Of a stretch of DNA of 64,000 bases, positions 17,398 through 25,387 are shown one piece after another. The notes under the pieces were generated by a model. It was not told where the DNA came from, did not search any database, and saw only the letters and a list, made by a program, of their open reading frames with translations. Made by a program: the position numbers and the translations under genes. The DNA is from Aliiroseovarius subalbicans (GTDB lineage: Bacteria > Pseudomonadota > Alphaproteobacteria > Rhodobacterales > Rhodobacteraceae). The DNA lies in contig NZ_JALBYQ010000001.1 of the NCBI RefSeq assembly GCF_022678625.1, forward strand, positions 806,001 to 870,000. Direction: 5' to 3'. The first letter of the stretch is position 1. Each line of letters opens with the position of its first letter.

Positions 17398-18267
17398 TCA
17401 AGCTGACCCCTCAAAGAGAACAGCAACGCTCTTGATCTCGCGCTGCATGTGTTCCCGAAACAGGGTGACGCGTTTAGTGTTGCGCAGGTCGCGATGGTAG
17501 AGAAGCCAGAGCCCAAGGTTGTGTTGGATCTCCGGCTCACGGTACCTCGTCAGTGCAGGATCACTGTCACCTAGAAAGCAGGGGAGGTATCCGACGCCAA
17601 GCCCTACTTTCAGAGCAGCCGCGGTCAGCGATGTTTCGTCAACAACGAAAGAATGGTCGCCCTGGGGGCGAGCCTGTTTTGTCCAGGCCCGATGGTAGTC
17701 ACAGCAATCCACGCCGACCCACGTTTCCTCGGCTTCGCCGGCCTTAACTGCAGCGCAATAGTCCGCTGAACCATAGACGGCTGAGGCAACGGTTGTGAGC
17801 CGCGTTCCAACCAGTGTCTTGCCTGGAGAATTTGTCTGCCGCAACGCAACGTCCGCGTCGCGTTCAGCCAACCGCACGGAGTCGTTGGTGACTTCAACTC
17901 GAAGGTCGATGTTCGGGTAGGCATTCAAAAAGCGGGAAAAAATTGGCATCAAAACGGTTGAGGCCATGTTCGCGATGGCTGCGACGCGGAGTTCTCCAGC
18001 GACGTCTTCCTTCTCTCCACTGCTCTCGGCCTCGAACGCCAACAATTCATTTTCCATCCGGGTGGCTGTCTTGTGAAGATCTTGTCCGGCCTTGGTCAAA
18101 ACGTAACCCGTGGAGCTTCGTTCTATGAGTGCTGTCGCGAGGTTTTCTTCCAAGGCGTGAATGCGCCGCGACACGGTGGAATGCCGCACCCCTAAGCGTT
18201 TCGCGGCATTGCTGAAAGACCCCTCGCGGGCGAATGCGAGAAATATCCGCGCGTCGTCCCACTGCAT
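17398..18267 (-). CDS. LysR family transcriptional regulator
   Basis: A 289-residue LysR-type regulator. The N-terminal winged helix-turn-helix is IFLAFAREGSFSNAAKRLGV followed by HSTVSRRIHALEE; the rest is the periplasmic-binding-protein-like effector domain (ELRVAAIANMASTVLMPIF onward). The start at 18267 gives the usual MQWDDARIFLAF opening. It is divergent from two GFA-family genes across 140 bp, the classic layout for LysR control of a neighbouring operon. Base composition here looks lower in GC than in pepF or rpoH, suggesting an acquired segment. The effector is unknown. Confidence 0.9.
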   Translation of the reverse strand: MQWDDARIFLAFAREGSFSNAAKRLGVRHSTVSRRIHALEENLATALIERSSTGYVLTKAGQDLHKTATRMENELLAFEAESSGEKEDVAGELRVAAIANMASTVLMPIFSRFLNAYPNIDLRVEVTNDSVRLAERDADVALRQTNSPGKTLVGTRLTTVASAVYGSADYCAAVKAGEAEETWVGVDCCDYHRAWTKQARPQGDHSFVVDETSLTAAALKVGLGVGYLPCFLGDSDPALTRYREPEIQHNLGLWLLYHRDLRNTKRVTLFREHMQREIKSVAVLFEGSA

Positions 18268-18283
18268 TCTTGAGCCCCCAGTC

Positions 18284-18299
18284 TTGTGCAATCGTGCAA
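18284..18299. promoter_or_regulatory. Possible LysR operator
   Basis: TTG-N10-CAA lies 17-32 bp upstream of the LysR ATG, and inside it GTGCAAT is repeated directly. This fits the loose T-N11-A half-symmetry of LysR sites but is a weak, by-eye call. Confidence 0.3.
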
Positions 18300-18407
18300 T
18301 TCCCGTGTCGAAAAATCCCGGGTTCACAAAAGCGTGCAGCGGTGAGACCCTTTAAGCAACAAAAATTCAGGCAAGCCTTGCCAACGCAATTAAGGGGGAT
18401 GGACCAC

Positions 18408-18941
18408 ATGCCTAGCGATTTTGAGCCTTGCGAGGGGGGCTGCACCTGTGGGCACATTCGCTATCAGGTCAAGTCAGACCCGATGATAACTCATTGTTGC
18501 CATTGTCGGTGGTGTCAGCGTCAAACGGGCACGGCATTCGCGCTCAATGCACTGATCGAAGCCAACCGCGTGACGGTTCTTTCGGGAGATATTGAAGAAC
18601 TAACCATCCCATCGCCGAGCGGCCAGGGACAAACGATTGCACGCTGCCCGAAATGCCGGGTCGCGGTTTGGAGCAACTACCACATGGGTGGGCTGAGGGA
18701 GCGTGTTCGCTTCCTTCGCGTTGGATCACTGGATAACCCCGACCGTTTCCCGCCAGACGTCCATATCTTTACGTCCAGCAAACAGCCTTGGGTCATACTG
18801 CCGCCAGATGACCAGGCTGTTGAGGAATTCTACGATGTCGACAACACCTGGTCCGAAGAAAGCCTGTCACGTCTGGAGACCCTGGACCAGGCAGCCGGGA
18901 TGGAAAAGCCGTGGCGGCAACAGCGGCGGCCTGCCAAATGA
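18408..18941 (+). CDS. GFA family (CENP-V/Gfa-like) zinc protein, copy 1
   Basis: A 177-residue protein of the GFA family, a beta-rich fold that binds zinc through paired cysteines. Visible ligands are GGCTCGHIRY, HCCHCRWCQRQTG and ARCPKCRVAVW. The historic name glutathione-dependent formaldehyde-activating enzyme comes from one member and need not apply. The ATG at 18408 lies nine bases after AAGGGGG; an ATG at 18399 would sit on the Shine-Dalgarno. The stop overlaps the start of the second copy. The C-terminal 35 residues extend past the conserved domain. It is divergent from the LysR gene that probably controls it. Confidence 0.88.
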   Translation: MPSDFEPCEGGCTCGHIRYQVKSDPMITHCCHCRWCQRQTGTAFALNALIEANRVTVLSGDIEELTIPSPSGQGQTIARCPKCRVAVWSNYHMGGLRERVRFLRVGSLDNPDRFPPDVHIFTSSKQPWVILPPDDQAVEEFYDVDNTWSEESLSRLETLDQAAGMEKPWRQQRRPAK

Positions 18942-19462
18942 CCGATACTTCAAACACACCGGGGGGGTATCTTGAAGGCGGCTGCACTTGTGGTCACGTC
19001 CGTTACAGGATGGAAGACACACCGCTTATCGTCCATGGATGCCACTGCACATGGTGCCAAAGGCAGACCGGGACGGCGTTCGCCACAAATGCGTTAATTG
19101 AGGCGGACCGCGTTACGATCACGAAGGGTCAGATCGAAAACACACTCATTGAAACTCCGGGGGGGAGCGGCCAACGGATCGCGCGATGCCCGAATTGCAA
19201 GGTCGCCGTCTGGAGTGAGTACCTCGTGATGACCAGCGGACTCACGGACCTGATCTACTTCATTCGGGTGGGCACACTCGACACGCCGGAAAGCCTGCCC
19301 CCGGATGTCCACATATACACGTCAACCAAACTGCAATGGGTTCGACTGCCACCCGGCGCATTGGCGGTCCAAGAGTATTACGAGACCGACGAGACGTGGT
19401 CATCGGAAAACCTGAAAAGGCGCGATGCGCTACGCGAGACAATAGAAAGGCTCAAACGCTAG
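18938..19462 (+). CDS. GFA family zinc protein, copy 2
   Basis: A 174-residue paralogue of the preceding gene, starting at the ATG that overlaps its stop (ATGA). The two share GGCTCGH(I/V)RY, (C/G)CHC.WCQRQTGTAFA, NALIEA(N/D)RVT and PPDVHI(F/Y)TS, so they arose by tandem duplication and then diverged. The cysteines expected to hold zinc are all kept (CHCTWCQ, ARCPNCKVAVW). Co-translation suggests the two act together, perhaps as a heteromer. No substrate can be assigned from sequence. Confidence 0.88.
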   Translation: MTDTSNTPGGYLEGGCTCGHVRYRMEDTPLIVHGCHCTWCQRQTGTAFATNALIEADRVTITKGQIENTLIETPGGSGQRIARCPNCKVAVWSEYLVMTSGLTDLIYFIRVGTLDTPESLPPDVHIYTSTKLQWVRLPPGALAVQEYYETDETWSSENLKRRDALRETIERLKR

Positions 19463-19630
19463 CCCTTGCGATGGCACCCGTTTCTGGGTTTTGCGTGAAA
19501 GGCGAAACTGTGCAGGCCCTGGCGAAAGGCCGAATCCATCCGATGTGAACAATGCTGCGATCGCGACATGGGACCGCAATGGCCTCGCAGCGGTCATTCG
19601 CCCCTGCACTCCTCTCACTTGGCTTTCCAT

Positions 19631-19663
19631 TGCCCCGTGCCGGGATAAACCCGACGCGGGGCA
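19631..19663. terminator. Possible bidirectional terminator hairpin
   Basis: TGCCCCG at 19631-19637 pairs with CGGGGCA at 19657-19663, with a further CGGG/CCCG inner stem. It sits between the convergent GFA operon and the small gene ending at 19668. The T-run is poor on both sides. Confidence 0.42.
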
Positions 19664-19667
19664 CGCC

Positions 19668-19979
19668 TTATTCGCCGTACTGCCGGTCTGATCCGTATTC
19701 TTTGTAATAATCACGTCGGATCCGCTTGACGTTGCAATAAGGGTGGTCCTCTCGGCGCCATGCGGTGTCGCTGCTGTTGCCCGGTCGTGGCCCGGGGTTG
19801 CGTTCGTTCGAGAAGGTGAAAAATCCGTCGTGCAAGCCGTTGAACCGTCCCGTCGCGACATGCCCATCGTCGAAGTATAACGTCACGGATCGCGTTTGCC
19901 CGGTCCGAACGCCGTTCATCCACTCACTGGCGGCCTCGACCATTTCCTTTCGGTCTTTACATTCATTGCAGCACGTCAT
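19668..19979 (-). CDS. Hypothetical small cysteine-containing protein
   Basis: A 103-residue protein I do not recognise. The N-terminus MTCCNECKDRKEMVEAASEW has a CxxC next to another cysteine, and a fourth cysteine lies in YCNVKRIRRDYYKEY; a metal or redox role is possible but unproven. The middle (VTLYFDDGHVATGRFNGLHD) reads like a short beta-rich domain. The ATG at 19979 follows a near-perfect AGGAGGTGA at five-base spacing, strong evidence of translation. It appears to stand alone in an accessory stretch. Confidence 0.65.
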   Translation of the reverse strand: MTCCNECKDRKEMVEAASEWMNGVRTGQTRSVTLYFDDGHVATGRFNGLHDGFFTFSNERNPGPRPGNSSDTAWRREDHPYCNVKRIRRDYYKEYGSDRQYGE

Positions 19980-20464
19980 TGTCACCTCCTAAAAAAATGC
20001 GTCGCACAGGGCGCGAAGTCTTTAATAAACTACGCTTCGATTTGGCTGGGGCGTTTTTGTGCCTGCCATCTGTCGCCCTGAATTGTGCCCTGCCACCCTA
20101 CGACAGGCTGCCGGCCCGGCAAAGAAAATCTGTCGCCAGTGCTGCTTGATGTATCCGCCATCCCCCTGAAAGCCGCCGCGACAAAGCGGGGTCTGTGGAA
20201 CTCCTGTGTACCAACTCCCCAGCTCCAGCCGGGCCATAAGGCTTGGATGGACCAACCGAAGTGACGCGCCGACTCCGGCGCGATTTTTAGCAAGTGGGAC
20301 TTCATCAAACAAATGCTCGGCGCGGTGAGCAATCACCCCGCCGAGCAAACTCAGCACATCTGCGTAAGCGGAGCCCCCTGCCCGCAGCGACCCTGGTCCG
20401 CTTGTCAACGAATGTCAGGCCGCCTGTTGTTTCTTCGCACAGGCGCTCAGGACCGCGTCGCGGC
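19980..20464. other. 485-bp stretch with no supportable gene
   Basis: Apart from the Shine-Dalgarno of the 19979 gene at its left edge, I find no domain-bearing frame, RNA gene or repeat here. The open frames at 20022-20408 and 20030-20332 (minus strand) have no ribosome-binding site and a composition unlike the neighbouring proteins. It may be a decayed gene or a long intergenic region. Confidence 0.5.
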
Positions 20465-20773
20465 CTACTGCGCGCGTCGCGTGAACGGAAACGGCTTGTC
20501 TTCGGTGACGCCAGTCTGGAATTCGGCGACCTTCGCCAGCCAAGCGGCAAGATCCTTGCCGAAATCCGAGATCATTTCGTTCTTCTCTTTGCCGATCAGC
20601 ATCCAGAAGAATTGAATGACCGCGGCCAGACCCAGAAGGAATTCAGCCACGCCGAACAGAACGATCAGGATCAGCATGAACAGGCCACGCATCCAGATAT
20701 TATCATTGTTGCCGGTTTTCTCAGCGGTTTTGGGCTCTTCCAACACTTGGGGAGCAACAGTCTCATGTGTCAT
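20465..20773 (-). CDS. DUF4389 family membrane protein
   Basis: A 102-residue inner-membrane protein. After a soluble N-terminus of about 26 residues come two closely spaced hydrophobic helices (MRGLFMLILIVLFGVAEFLL and LAAVIQFFWMLIGKE). A soluble tail FGKDLAAWLAKVAEFQTGVT follows, ending in the PFPF motif seen in DUF4389 members. The family's function is unknown. It lies 12 bp downstream of the host-attachment-family gene on the same strand, so the two probably form an operon. Confidence 0.8.
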   Translation of the reverse strand: MTHETVAPQVLEEPKTAEKTGNNDNIWMRGLFMLILIVLFGVAEFLLGLAAVIQFFWMLIGKEKNEMISDFGKDLAAWLAKVAEFQTGVTEDKPFPFTRRAQ

Positions 20774-20785
20774 GGCGTCCTCCTC

Positions 20786-21232
20786 TCAAAAGACGATGTG
20801 TTTGCCGAAATGGTCCACCAATTCGGCCGGAGTCGCGTGGCTCAGATCCTTGTCCAGATCGACCGCCAAGGCCCCTTTCAACGGCGCGCTCAAACCAGCG
20901 CGCAGGCTGCCCAGCATCTTGGGCGATGCGGACATCGCGAGCCGGTCAAACCCACCGCGTTTCCATTGCGCCTCGGCCGCGTTCAGCACGTGGCGGGCAA
21001 AGGCTTCGCGCATCTGGTCCCGTTCGCTTTGGTTCCGGTCCATCGCATGCCCCGCCATTCCCGGCGCGGCCGACGATTTCCCCGGCGCATCCGCATACCG
21101 CGTCTCAGCATCCGCGAATTGCGTCTTGTCGAGGCTTTCCAGCAAGCTCAGACCCTTGCCGACGCCTTCGTTTTCAAACAGGCGGGCATTGGCCTCATTG
21201 GCGATAACAACGAGCGTTCTAACTGCTTTCAT
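20786..21232 (-). CDS. Host attachment family protein
   Basis: A 148-residue protein of the Host_attach family, a name taken from an Agrobacterium locus; members resemble the N-terminal half of release-factor-like (eRF1/baeRF) folds. Typical features are the opening VRTLVVIANEANARLFEN, the polar loop with DRNQSERDQMREAFARHVLN and the closing ELVDHFGKHIVF. It has a strong AAAGGGGG Shine-Dalgarno before the ATG. It pairs with the DUF4389 gene. A role in binding nucleic acid or ribosomes is as likely as surface attachment; there is no signal peptide. Confidence 0.82.
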   Translation of the reverse strand: MKAVRTLVVIANEANARLFENEGVGKGLSLLESLDKTQFADAETRYADAPGKSSAAPGMAGHAMDRNQSERDQMREAFARHVLNAAEAQWKRGGFDRLAMSASPKMLGSLRAGLSAPLKGALAVDLDKDLSHATPAELVDHFGKHIVF

Positions 21233-21277
21233 CGTAACCCCCTTTCATAAGTCACATGGGGTCGATGGGCCTTGTTT

Positions 21278-22261
21278 TCAAGGGCTGCGGCGTTCATGCC
21301 CGGCGTCGAACACCATGTCGATCATGCGCTGGGTGCCGCGGCTAAATTCCAGAGGGCACGGATATGGCACGCCGGTCTGCACACTGCGCCCGAAGGCTTC
21401 AACCTGAAGCTTGTATTGGCGCACGTCCGGAAAGCGGTCGATCTGGCGTCGACCGTCCGAGCTGCGCAGTTCAACCGCGCTTTCACCGAAGGTGCCCGCG
21501 TTGAACGGGGCGTGGACACGCACGATGGCCTTGGTGCCATGAAAGGTCATTTCCTGCCACAGGCTCATGCGCATCGACGTGGTGAACGCGCCACGAAAGC
21601 CCTCGAAATCCGCACTCACTTGGGCATAGGTGTCGACCCCGTTCTCCCGCTCGATCACCGCGCGAACCGTCACCGGCTCCTGCCCCGTCACGAACCTGGT
21701 GGCACCATAGGGATAGACGCCGATGTCGCGGATGCCGCCGCCGCCGAACTGCGGGTGATTGCGAATGTTGCCGGGGTCGTCGGAATTGTCATAGCTGAAA
21801 TGGCCCTGCACATGGACGAGGTCCCCGATCGCCCCCCCCTGAACAAGGTCGCGCGCGCGACGCCATTGCGGATGATGCACGATCATATAGGCCTCGGCGG
21901 CCAACAGCCCGGTTTGGTCGCGCAAGGCAATCAGATCGTCGATATCTTCGGCCCGCATGGCGATGGGCTTTTCGCATAGAACATGCTTGCCCGCCTCAAG
22001 CGCCTTTCGGCTCCATTCGATGTGGATGTGGTTCGGCAATGGCACATAGACCGCGTCGATATCGTCGCGTGCCAAAAGTGCCTCATAGCTGTCGCAAACT
22101 TCAATATCCGGGCAGAAGGCCATGAAAGGGCGCGCTTTTTCCGCGCTGGATGTGGCCAGGGCCACGAGCTTCGCGTCCTGAGCCTCGTGGATGGCGGGGC
22201 CCATGTGTTCAAGGGCGAATTTGGCCGCGCCCAGAATGCCCCAACGTGTCACCTGTGTCAT
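21278..22261 (-). CDS. Gfo/Idh/MocA family oxidoreductase
   Basis: A 327-residue NAD(P)-dependent dehydrogenase, usually acting on sugars, inositols or their derivatives. The N-terminal Rossmann motif is WGILGAAKFALEHMG. The family lysine lies in HVLCEKPIAMRAED, and the C-terminal domain begins near EAYMIVHHPQWRRAR, which carries the conserved histidine. The ATG at 22261 follows GGGGGCGG; a GTG one codon earlier is equally in frame. It is transcribed separately from rpoH, which ends at a terminator between them. The substrate is unknown. Confidence 0.88.
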   Translation of the reverse strand: MTQVTRWGILGAAKFALEHMGPAIHEAQDAKLVALATSSAEKARPFMAFCPDIEVCDSYEALLARDDIDAVYVPLPNHIHIEWSRKALEAGKHVLCEKPIAMRAEDIDDLIALRDQTGLLAAEAYMIVHHPQWRRARDLVQGGAIGDLVHVQGHFSYDNSDDPGNIRNHPQFGGGGIRDIGVYPYGATRFVTGQEPVTVRAVIERENGVDTYAQVSADFEGFRGAFTTSMRMSLWQEMTFHGTKAIVRVHAPFNAGTFGESAVELRSSDGRRQIDRFPDVRQYKLQVEAFGRSVQTGVPYPCPLEFSRGTQRMIDMVFDAGHERRSP

Positions 22262-22279
22262 CACCGCCCCCTGAATGTG

Positions 22280-22315
22280 AAAAACCTGCCCGAAGCCTAG
22301 GCCCGGACAGGTTTT
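22280..22315 (-). terminator. Intrinsic terminator of rpoH
   Basis: On the minus strand an 11-bp stem (one G-T wobble) formed by AAAACCTGTCC and GGGCAGGTTTT is followed by a T-run. It begins 21 bp after the rpoH stop codon. Confidence 0.78.
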
Positions 22316-22336
22316 CGATCAACGCCTTAACCGGAA

Positions 22337-23233
22337 TCAGGCCGGTTCCAGCAGACCTTTTTCCGCGGCCAGCTCCTGCATCCGCTTTTGCAGCTTTTCA
22401 AACGCGCGCACCTCGATCTGGCGAATGCGTTCGCGGCTGACGTCATAGACGCCCGACAGGTCCTCAAGCGTGACCGCCTTGTCCTGCAACCGGCGCTGGG
22501 TCAGGATGTCCTTTTCACGGTCGTTCAGCACGTCCATCGCCTGCACCAGCATGTCGCGGCGCACGTCCAGCTCGTCCTTCTCGGCATAGTCGCCCGCCTG
22601 GTCGGCATCTTCGTCCTCCAACCAGTCCTGCCACTGCATCGCGCCTTCACCATCGGCCGAGATCGTCGCGTTCAGCGACGCGTCCCCACCCGACATGCGG
22701 CGGTTCATCGAGATCACTTCCTGCTCGGTCACGTTCAGGTCGGTGGCAATGCGTTTCACGTTTTCCGGGCGCAAATCGCCGTCTTCCAGCGCGCCGATAC
22801 GGGCCTTGGCCTTGCGCAGGTTGAAAAACAGTTTCTTCTGCGCGGACGTCGTGCCCAGTTTCACCATCGACCACGACCGCAGCACGTATTCCTGGATCGA
22901 GGCACGAATCCACCACATGGCATAGGTCGCCAGACGAAAACCCTTTTCGGGGTCGAATTTCTTCACCGCCTGCATCAGACCCACGTTGGCCTCGGAGATC
23001 ACCTCGGCCTGCGGCAGGCCATAACCGCGATAGCCCATGGCGATCTTGGCCGCCAGGCGCAGGTGCGAATTCACCATCTGGTGTGCCGCATCGCGGTCCT
23101 GATGGTCGACCCAGCGCTTGGCCAGCATGTATTCCTGCTCCGGCTCCAACATCGGGAATTTCCGGATGTCCTGAAGATATCGGTTCAGCCCACCTTCGGG
23201 CGTCGGGGCGGGCAAGTTTTTGTAATTGCTCAT
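22337..23233 (-). CDS. rpoH: RNA polymerase sigma-32 factor RpoH
   Basis: Heat-shock sigma factor, 298 residues. The start SNYKNLPAPTPEGGLNRYLQ matches alphaproteobacterial RpoH proteins. Region 2 contains EANVGLMQAVKKFDPEKGFR and YAMWWIRASIQEYVL. The RpoH box lies between regions 2 and 3 (SWSMVKLGTTSAQKKLFFNL). Region 4 has the helix-turn-helix [20 protein letters not shown]. The ATG at 23233 has GGGAG upstream; an ATG 33 bases further up is not the family start. It lies between rluD and its own terminator and is probably transcribed alone. Confidence 0.96.
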   Translation of the reverse strand: MSNYKNLPAPTPEGGLNRYLQDIRKFPMLEPEQEYMLAKRWVDHQDRDAAHQMVNSHLRLAAKIAMGYRGYGLPQAEVISEANVGLMQAVKKFDPEKGFRLATYAMWWIRASIQEYVLRSWSMVKLGTTSAQKKLFFNLRKAKARIGALEDGDLRPENVKRIATDLNVTEQEVISMNRRMSGGDASLNATISADGEGAMQWQDWLEDEDADQAGDYAEKDELDVRRDMLVQAMDVLNDREKDILTQRRLQDKAVTLEDLSGVYDVSRERIRQIEVRAFEKLQKRMQELAAEKGLLEPA

Positions 23234-23376
23234 AAAGCTCTCCCTGTTCCTCCTTGAATGTATCAAGGCTTAACATTCAGATAAGAACGCACGGGCCTTT
23301 TTCAAGACCGTTAGCGTCTAAAGTTAAACGATGTATGAACCCGTTTCCGTCGGGTTTGAAGCCTTGTGTCGCTGCC

Positions 23377-24426
23377 TCACGACGATGTGCGCAAAGTTTC
23401 AATCAACTGGGCCATATCGGCAGGCATCGGTGCCTCGAACCGCATGTCTTCGCCACTCACCGGGTGAACAAAACCCAGTGTCGCAGCATGCAGCGCCTGA
23501 CGCGGAAAGCTGCGCGCGGCTTCGATTGCCGCCGCACCGATCGCCTTCGCGTTCAGCTTGCGTCGGCCACCATAGGTCGGATCCCCGATCAGCCCGTGGC
23601 CCGCATGGGCCATGTGCACGCGGATCTGGTGGGTGCGGCCGGTTTCCAGCCAGCAATCGACCAGGGTGGCCTGGGTCGGCTGACCAAAGCGTTCGATCAC
23701 CCGCGCCCGCGTCACCGCGTGGCGGCCGCCGTGAAACAGCACCGCCTGTTTCTGCCGGTCGGTCTTGTGCCGCGCCAGTTGCGTGGTGATCTTGAGAATG
23801 TTGCCCTTTTCGAAGCTCACCCCCTTCACCCCGTTCAGACGCGGGTCGGCGTGGTCCGGCACGCCGTGCACCACGGCGCGGTAATGCCGCTCGACGGTAT
23901 GCTTTTCGAACTGTGCCGCCAAACCCTGATGCGCGATGTCGTTTTTCGCCACCACCAGCAGCCCCGAGGTTTCCTTGTCTATCCTGTGCACGATGCCCGG
24001 GCGGGCCACCCCGCCGACGCCGGACAAGTCATCACCACAATGGTGCAACAGCGCATTTACCAGCGTTCCGCCTGGCGTGCCAGGAGCCGGGTGCACCACC
24101 ATGCCCGCAGGCTTGTTGACCACGATCAGGTCCGTGTCCTCATAGACGATGTCCAGCGGGATGTCCTCCGGACCAATATGACTTTCTTGCGCCACAGGCA
24201 CGGTGATCTGGAACACATCGCCCTGCGCCACCTTGGCGCGCGGATCTGTAACCACCTCGCCACCGCGCGACACCGCCCCGTCCGCGATCAACCGCGACAA
24301 GCGCGAGCGCGACAGCCCGGCCCCCTCTGGAACATCGCGTGCGATGGCCTTATCAAGACGCGCAGGCGGGTTTTCCGCGATGATGACCTGAAGCTCGGCG
24401 AAAGGCACCGAAATGGACGCGGACAT
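23377..24426 (-). CDS. rluD: 23S rRNA pseudouridine synthase RluD-type
   Basis: RluA-family pseudouridine synthase, 349 residues. An S4 RNA-binding domain covers about residues 15-80 (RLDKAIARDVPEGAGLSRSR), followed by the catalytic domain with HRIDKETSGLLVVAK, whose aspartate (near residue 143) is the catalytic nucleophile. GRTHQIRVHMAHAGHGLIGD is the C-terminal conserved block. The start at 24426 follows GGAG at eight-base spacing. The 5' end overlaps the divergent DUF6476 gene by 14 bp. The precise modified positions are inferred from family only. Confidence 0.92.
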   Translation of the reverse strand: MSASISVPFAELQVIIAENPPARLDKAIARDVPEGAGLSRSRLSRLIADGAVSRGGEVVTDPRAKVAQGDVFQITVPVAQESHIGPEDIPLDIVYEDTDLIVVNKPAGMVVHPAPGTPGGTLVNALLHHCGDDLSGVGGVARPGIVHRIDKETSGLLVVAKNDIAHQGLAAQFEKHTVERHYRAVVHGVPDHADPRLNGVKGVSFEKGNILKITTQLARHKTDRQKQAVLFHGGRHAVTRARVIERFGQPTQATLVDCWLETGRTHQIRVHMAHAGHGLIGDPTYGGRRKLNAKAIGAAAIEAARSFPRQALHAATLGFVHPVSGEDMRFEAPMPADMAQLIETLRTSS

Positions 24427-24739
24427 GGACGATACTCCGATTGAGGACAGCGGTCTGGATGGAACCGTCCGGTTTCTGAAAATCCTGGTCACCACGTTGA
24501 CCGCAACAACCATCCTGGGTCTCATAATCCTGATTTCGGTGATTGTCATGCGGGTTCAGGAAATGCCGACCACGCCCTTGCCCGATCAGATCGCCCTGCC
24601 CGAGGGTGCCAGCGCGTTGAGTTTTACCCAGGCAGGCGATTGGTATGCAGTGGTGACGGATGCCGAAGAGATCCTGATCTTCGACCGCGCCAGCGGTGAT
24701 TTGCGCCAAAGCGTGCAGATCGCGCCGGCCCGCGACTGA
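24413..24739 (+). CDS. DUF6476 family small membrane protein
   Basis: A 108-residue protein with one transmembrane helix at about residues 24-48 (LVTTLTATTILGLIILISVI). A periplasmic C-terminal part follows with SFTQAGDWYAVVTDAEEILIF and GDLRQSVQI, typical of DUF6476. Function unknown. The ATG at 24413 has AAAGG seven bases upstream; a second ATG at 24425 is in frame. Its start overlaps the divergent rluD start, so promoter elements for each gene must lie inside the other's coding region. Confidence 0.8.
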   Translation: MDADMDDTPIEDSGLDGTVRFLKILVTTLTATTILGLIILISVIVMRVQEMPTTPLPDQIALPEGASALSFTQAGDWYAVVTDAEEILIFDRASGDLRQSVQIAPARD

Positions 24740-24929
24740 GCCAACGGATTAACCATTCGTTAGGAAAGACGTCGAAAACTCAACGGGGTTCGTTTAGACC
24801 TCGTTAGGTAAACCTGCGGGCCTGGGGGCTGGACCGCGTTGATCAAAACAGAAAGCCGGTGGTGCGACCGCACACGCGATTTGCGTGACCAATAGCGCTG
24901 TGACCAGCCCTGACCCAAGCGAGGTCCCG

Positions 24930-25193
24930 ATGCGTTTCGTGTTTCTCACCAGCCTTCTGCTTCTAACTGGCTGCTTTTCCTATGTCGGCTCCGACAAGGA
25001 TATGCACTATGCCGCTGGCGCGCTGACGCAGCATTACGTCACCAAACACACGGGAAGCCCGGTCACTGGCTGTCTGGCGGCTGTCGGGCTGGGTATGGCG
25101 AAAGAGGCAGTTGATTCCCGCTTCGGCGGGGTGGTCGACCGTTACGACGCCGTCGCTACCGCAGGAGGGTGCAGTTTCGCGGTTGAATGGTGA
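24930..25193 (+). CDS. YfiM/DUF2279-like lipoprotein
   Basis: An 87-residue lipoprotein. The signal peptide MRFVFLTSLLLLTGC ends in a lipobox (LLTGC), so the mature protein begins at Cys15 and is lipid-anchored. The mature part shows the spaced pattern DKDMHYAAGAL ... GLGMAKEAVDSRFGG ... DAVATAGG, which resembles the YfiM/DUF2279 pattern of DK..H, LG..KE..D and D..A..G. The start at 24930 has GAGG upstream; the frame is open to 24885. Function of the family is unknown. It sits directly before tRNA-His in the opposite orientation. Confidence 0.7.
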   Translation: MRFVFLTSLLLLTGCFSYVGSDKDMHYAAGALTQHYVTKHTGSPVTGCLAAVGLGMAKEAVDSRFGGVVDRYDAVATAGGCSFAVEW

Positions 25194-25204
25194 GATGGGA
25201 AAGG

Positions 25205-25281
25205 TGGTACCGACACCCCGGCTCGAACGGGGGACCTCTTGATCCACAATCAAGCGCTCTAACCTACTGAGCTATGTCGGC
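25205..25281 (-). tRNA. tRNA-His(GTG), lacking encoded G-1
   Basis: The full cloverleaf can be drawn: acceptor GCCGACA/TGTCGGT (first pair G1-U72), D stem GCTC/GAGC, anticodon stem CTTGA/TCAAG with loop TTGTGGA (anticodon GTG), T stem CCCCG/CGGGG, discriminator A73 and encoded CCA. The base before position 1 is T, so the usual extra G at -1 is not encoded. This matches the unusual tRNA-His known from a group of alphaproteobacteria. Confidence 0.97.
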
Positions 25282-25387
25282 ACTGGCGTTGCATTTACCC
25301 GCCCCTACCGGGCATTGCAAGAGGCGCGGACTTGAAAAACGCACCGAAGCGGCGTAACCGGAAGCTTCATGCATCAAGGAGGCCGAG

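Noticed and set aside
18408-19462. Formaldehyde detoxification by the GFA pair, serving the sarcosine oxidase
   Set aside because: The activity name of the family rests on one member and is disputed, and the two loci are 26 kb apart; no sequence evidence links them.
20022-20408. Minus-strand frame of 128 codons in the empty 20-kb stretch
   Set aside because: No ribosome-binding site, no recognisable motif and a composition unlike coding sequence here.
24749-24763. CtrA-like site TTAA-N7-TTAG
   Set aside because: Second half-site deviates from TTAA, and the site is 170 bp from the nearest start; too weak to annotate.
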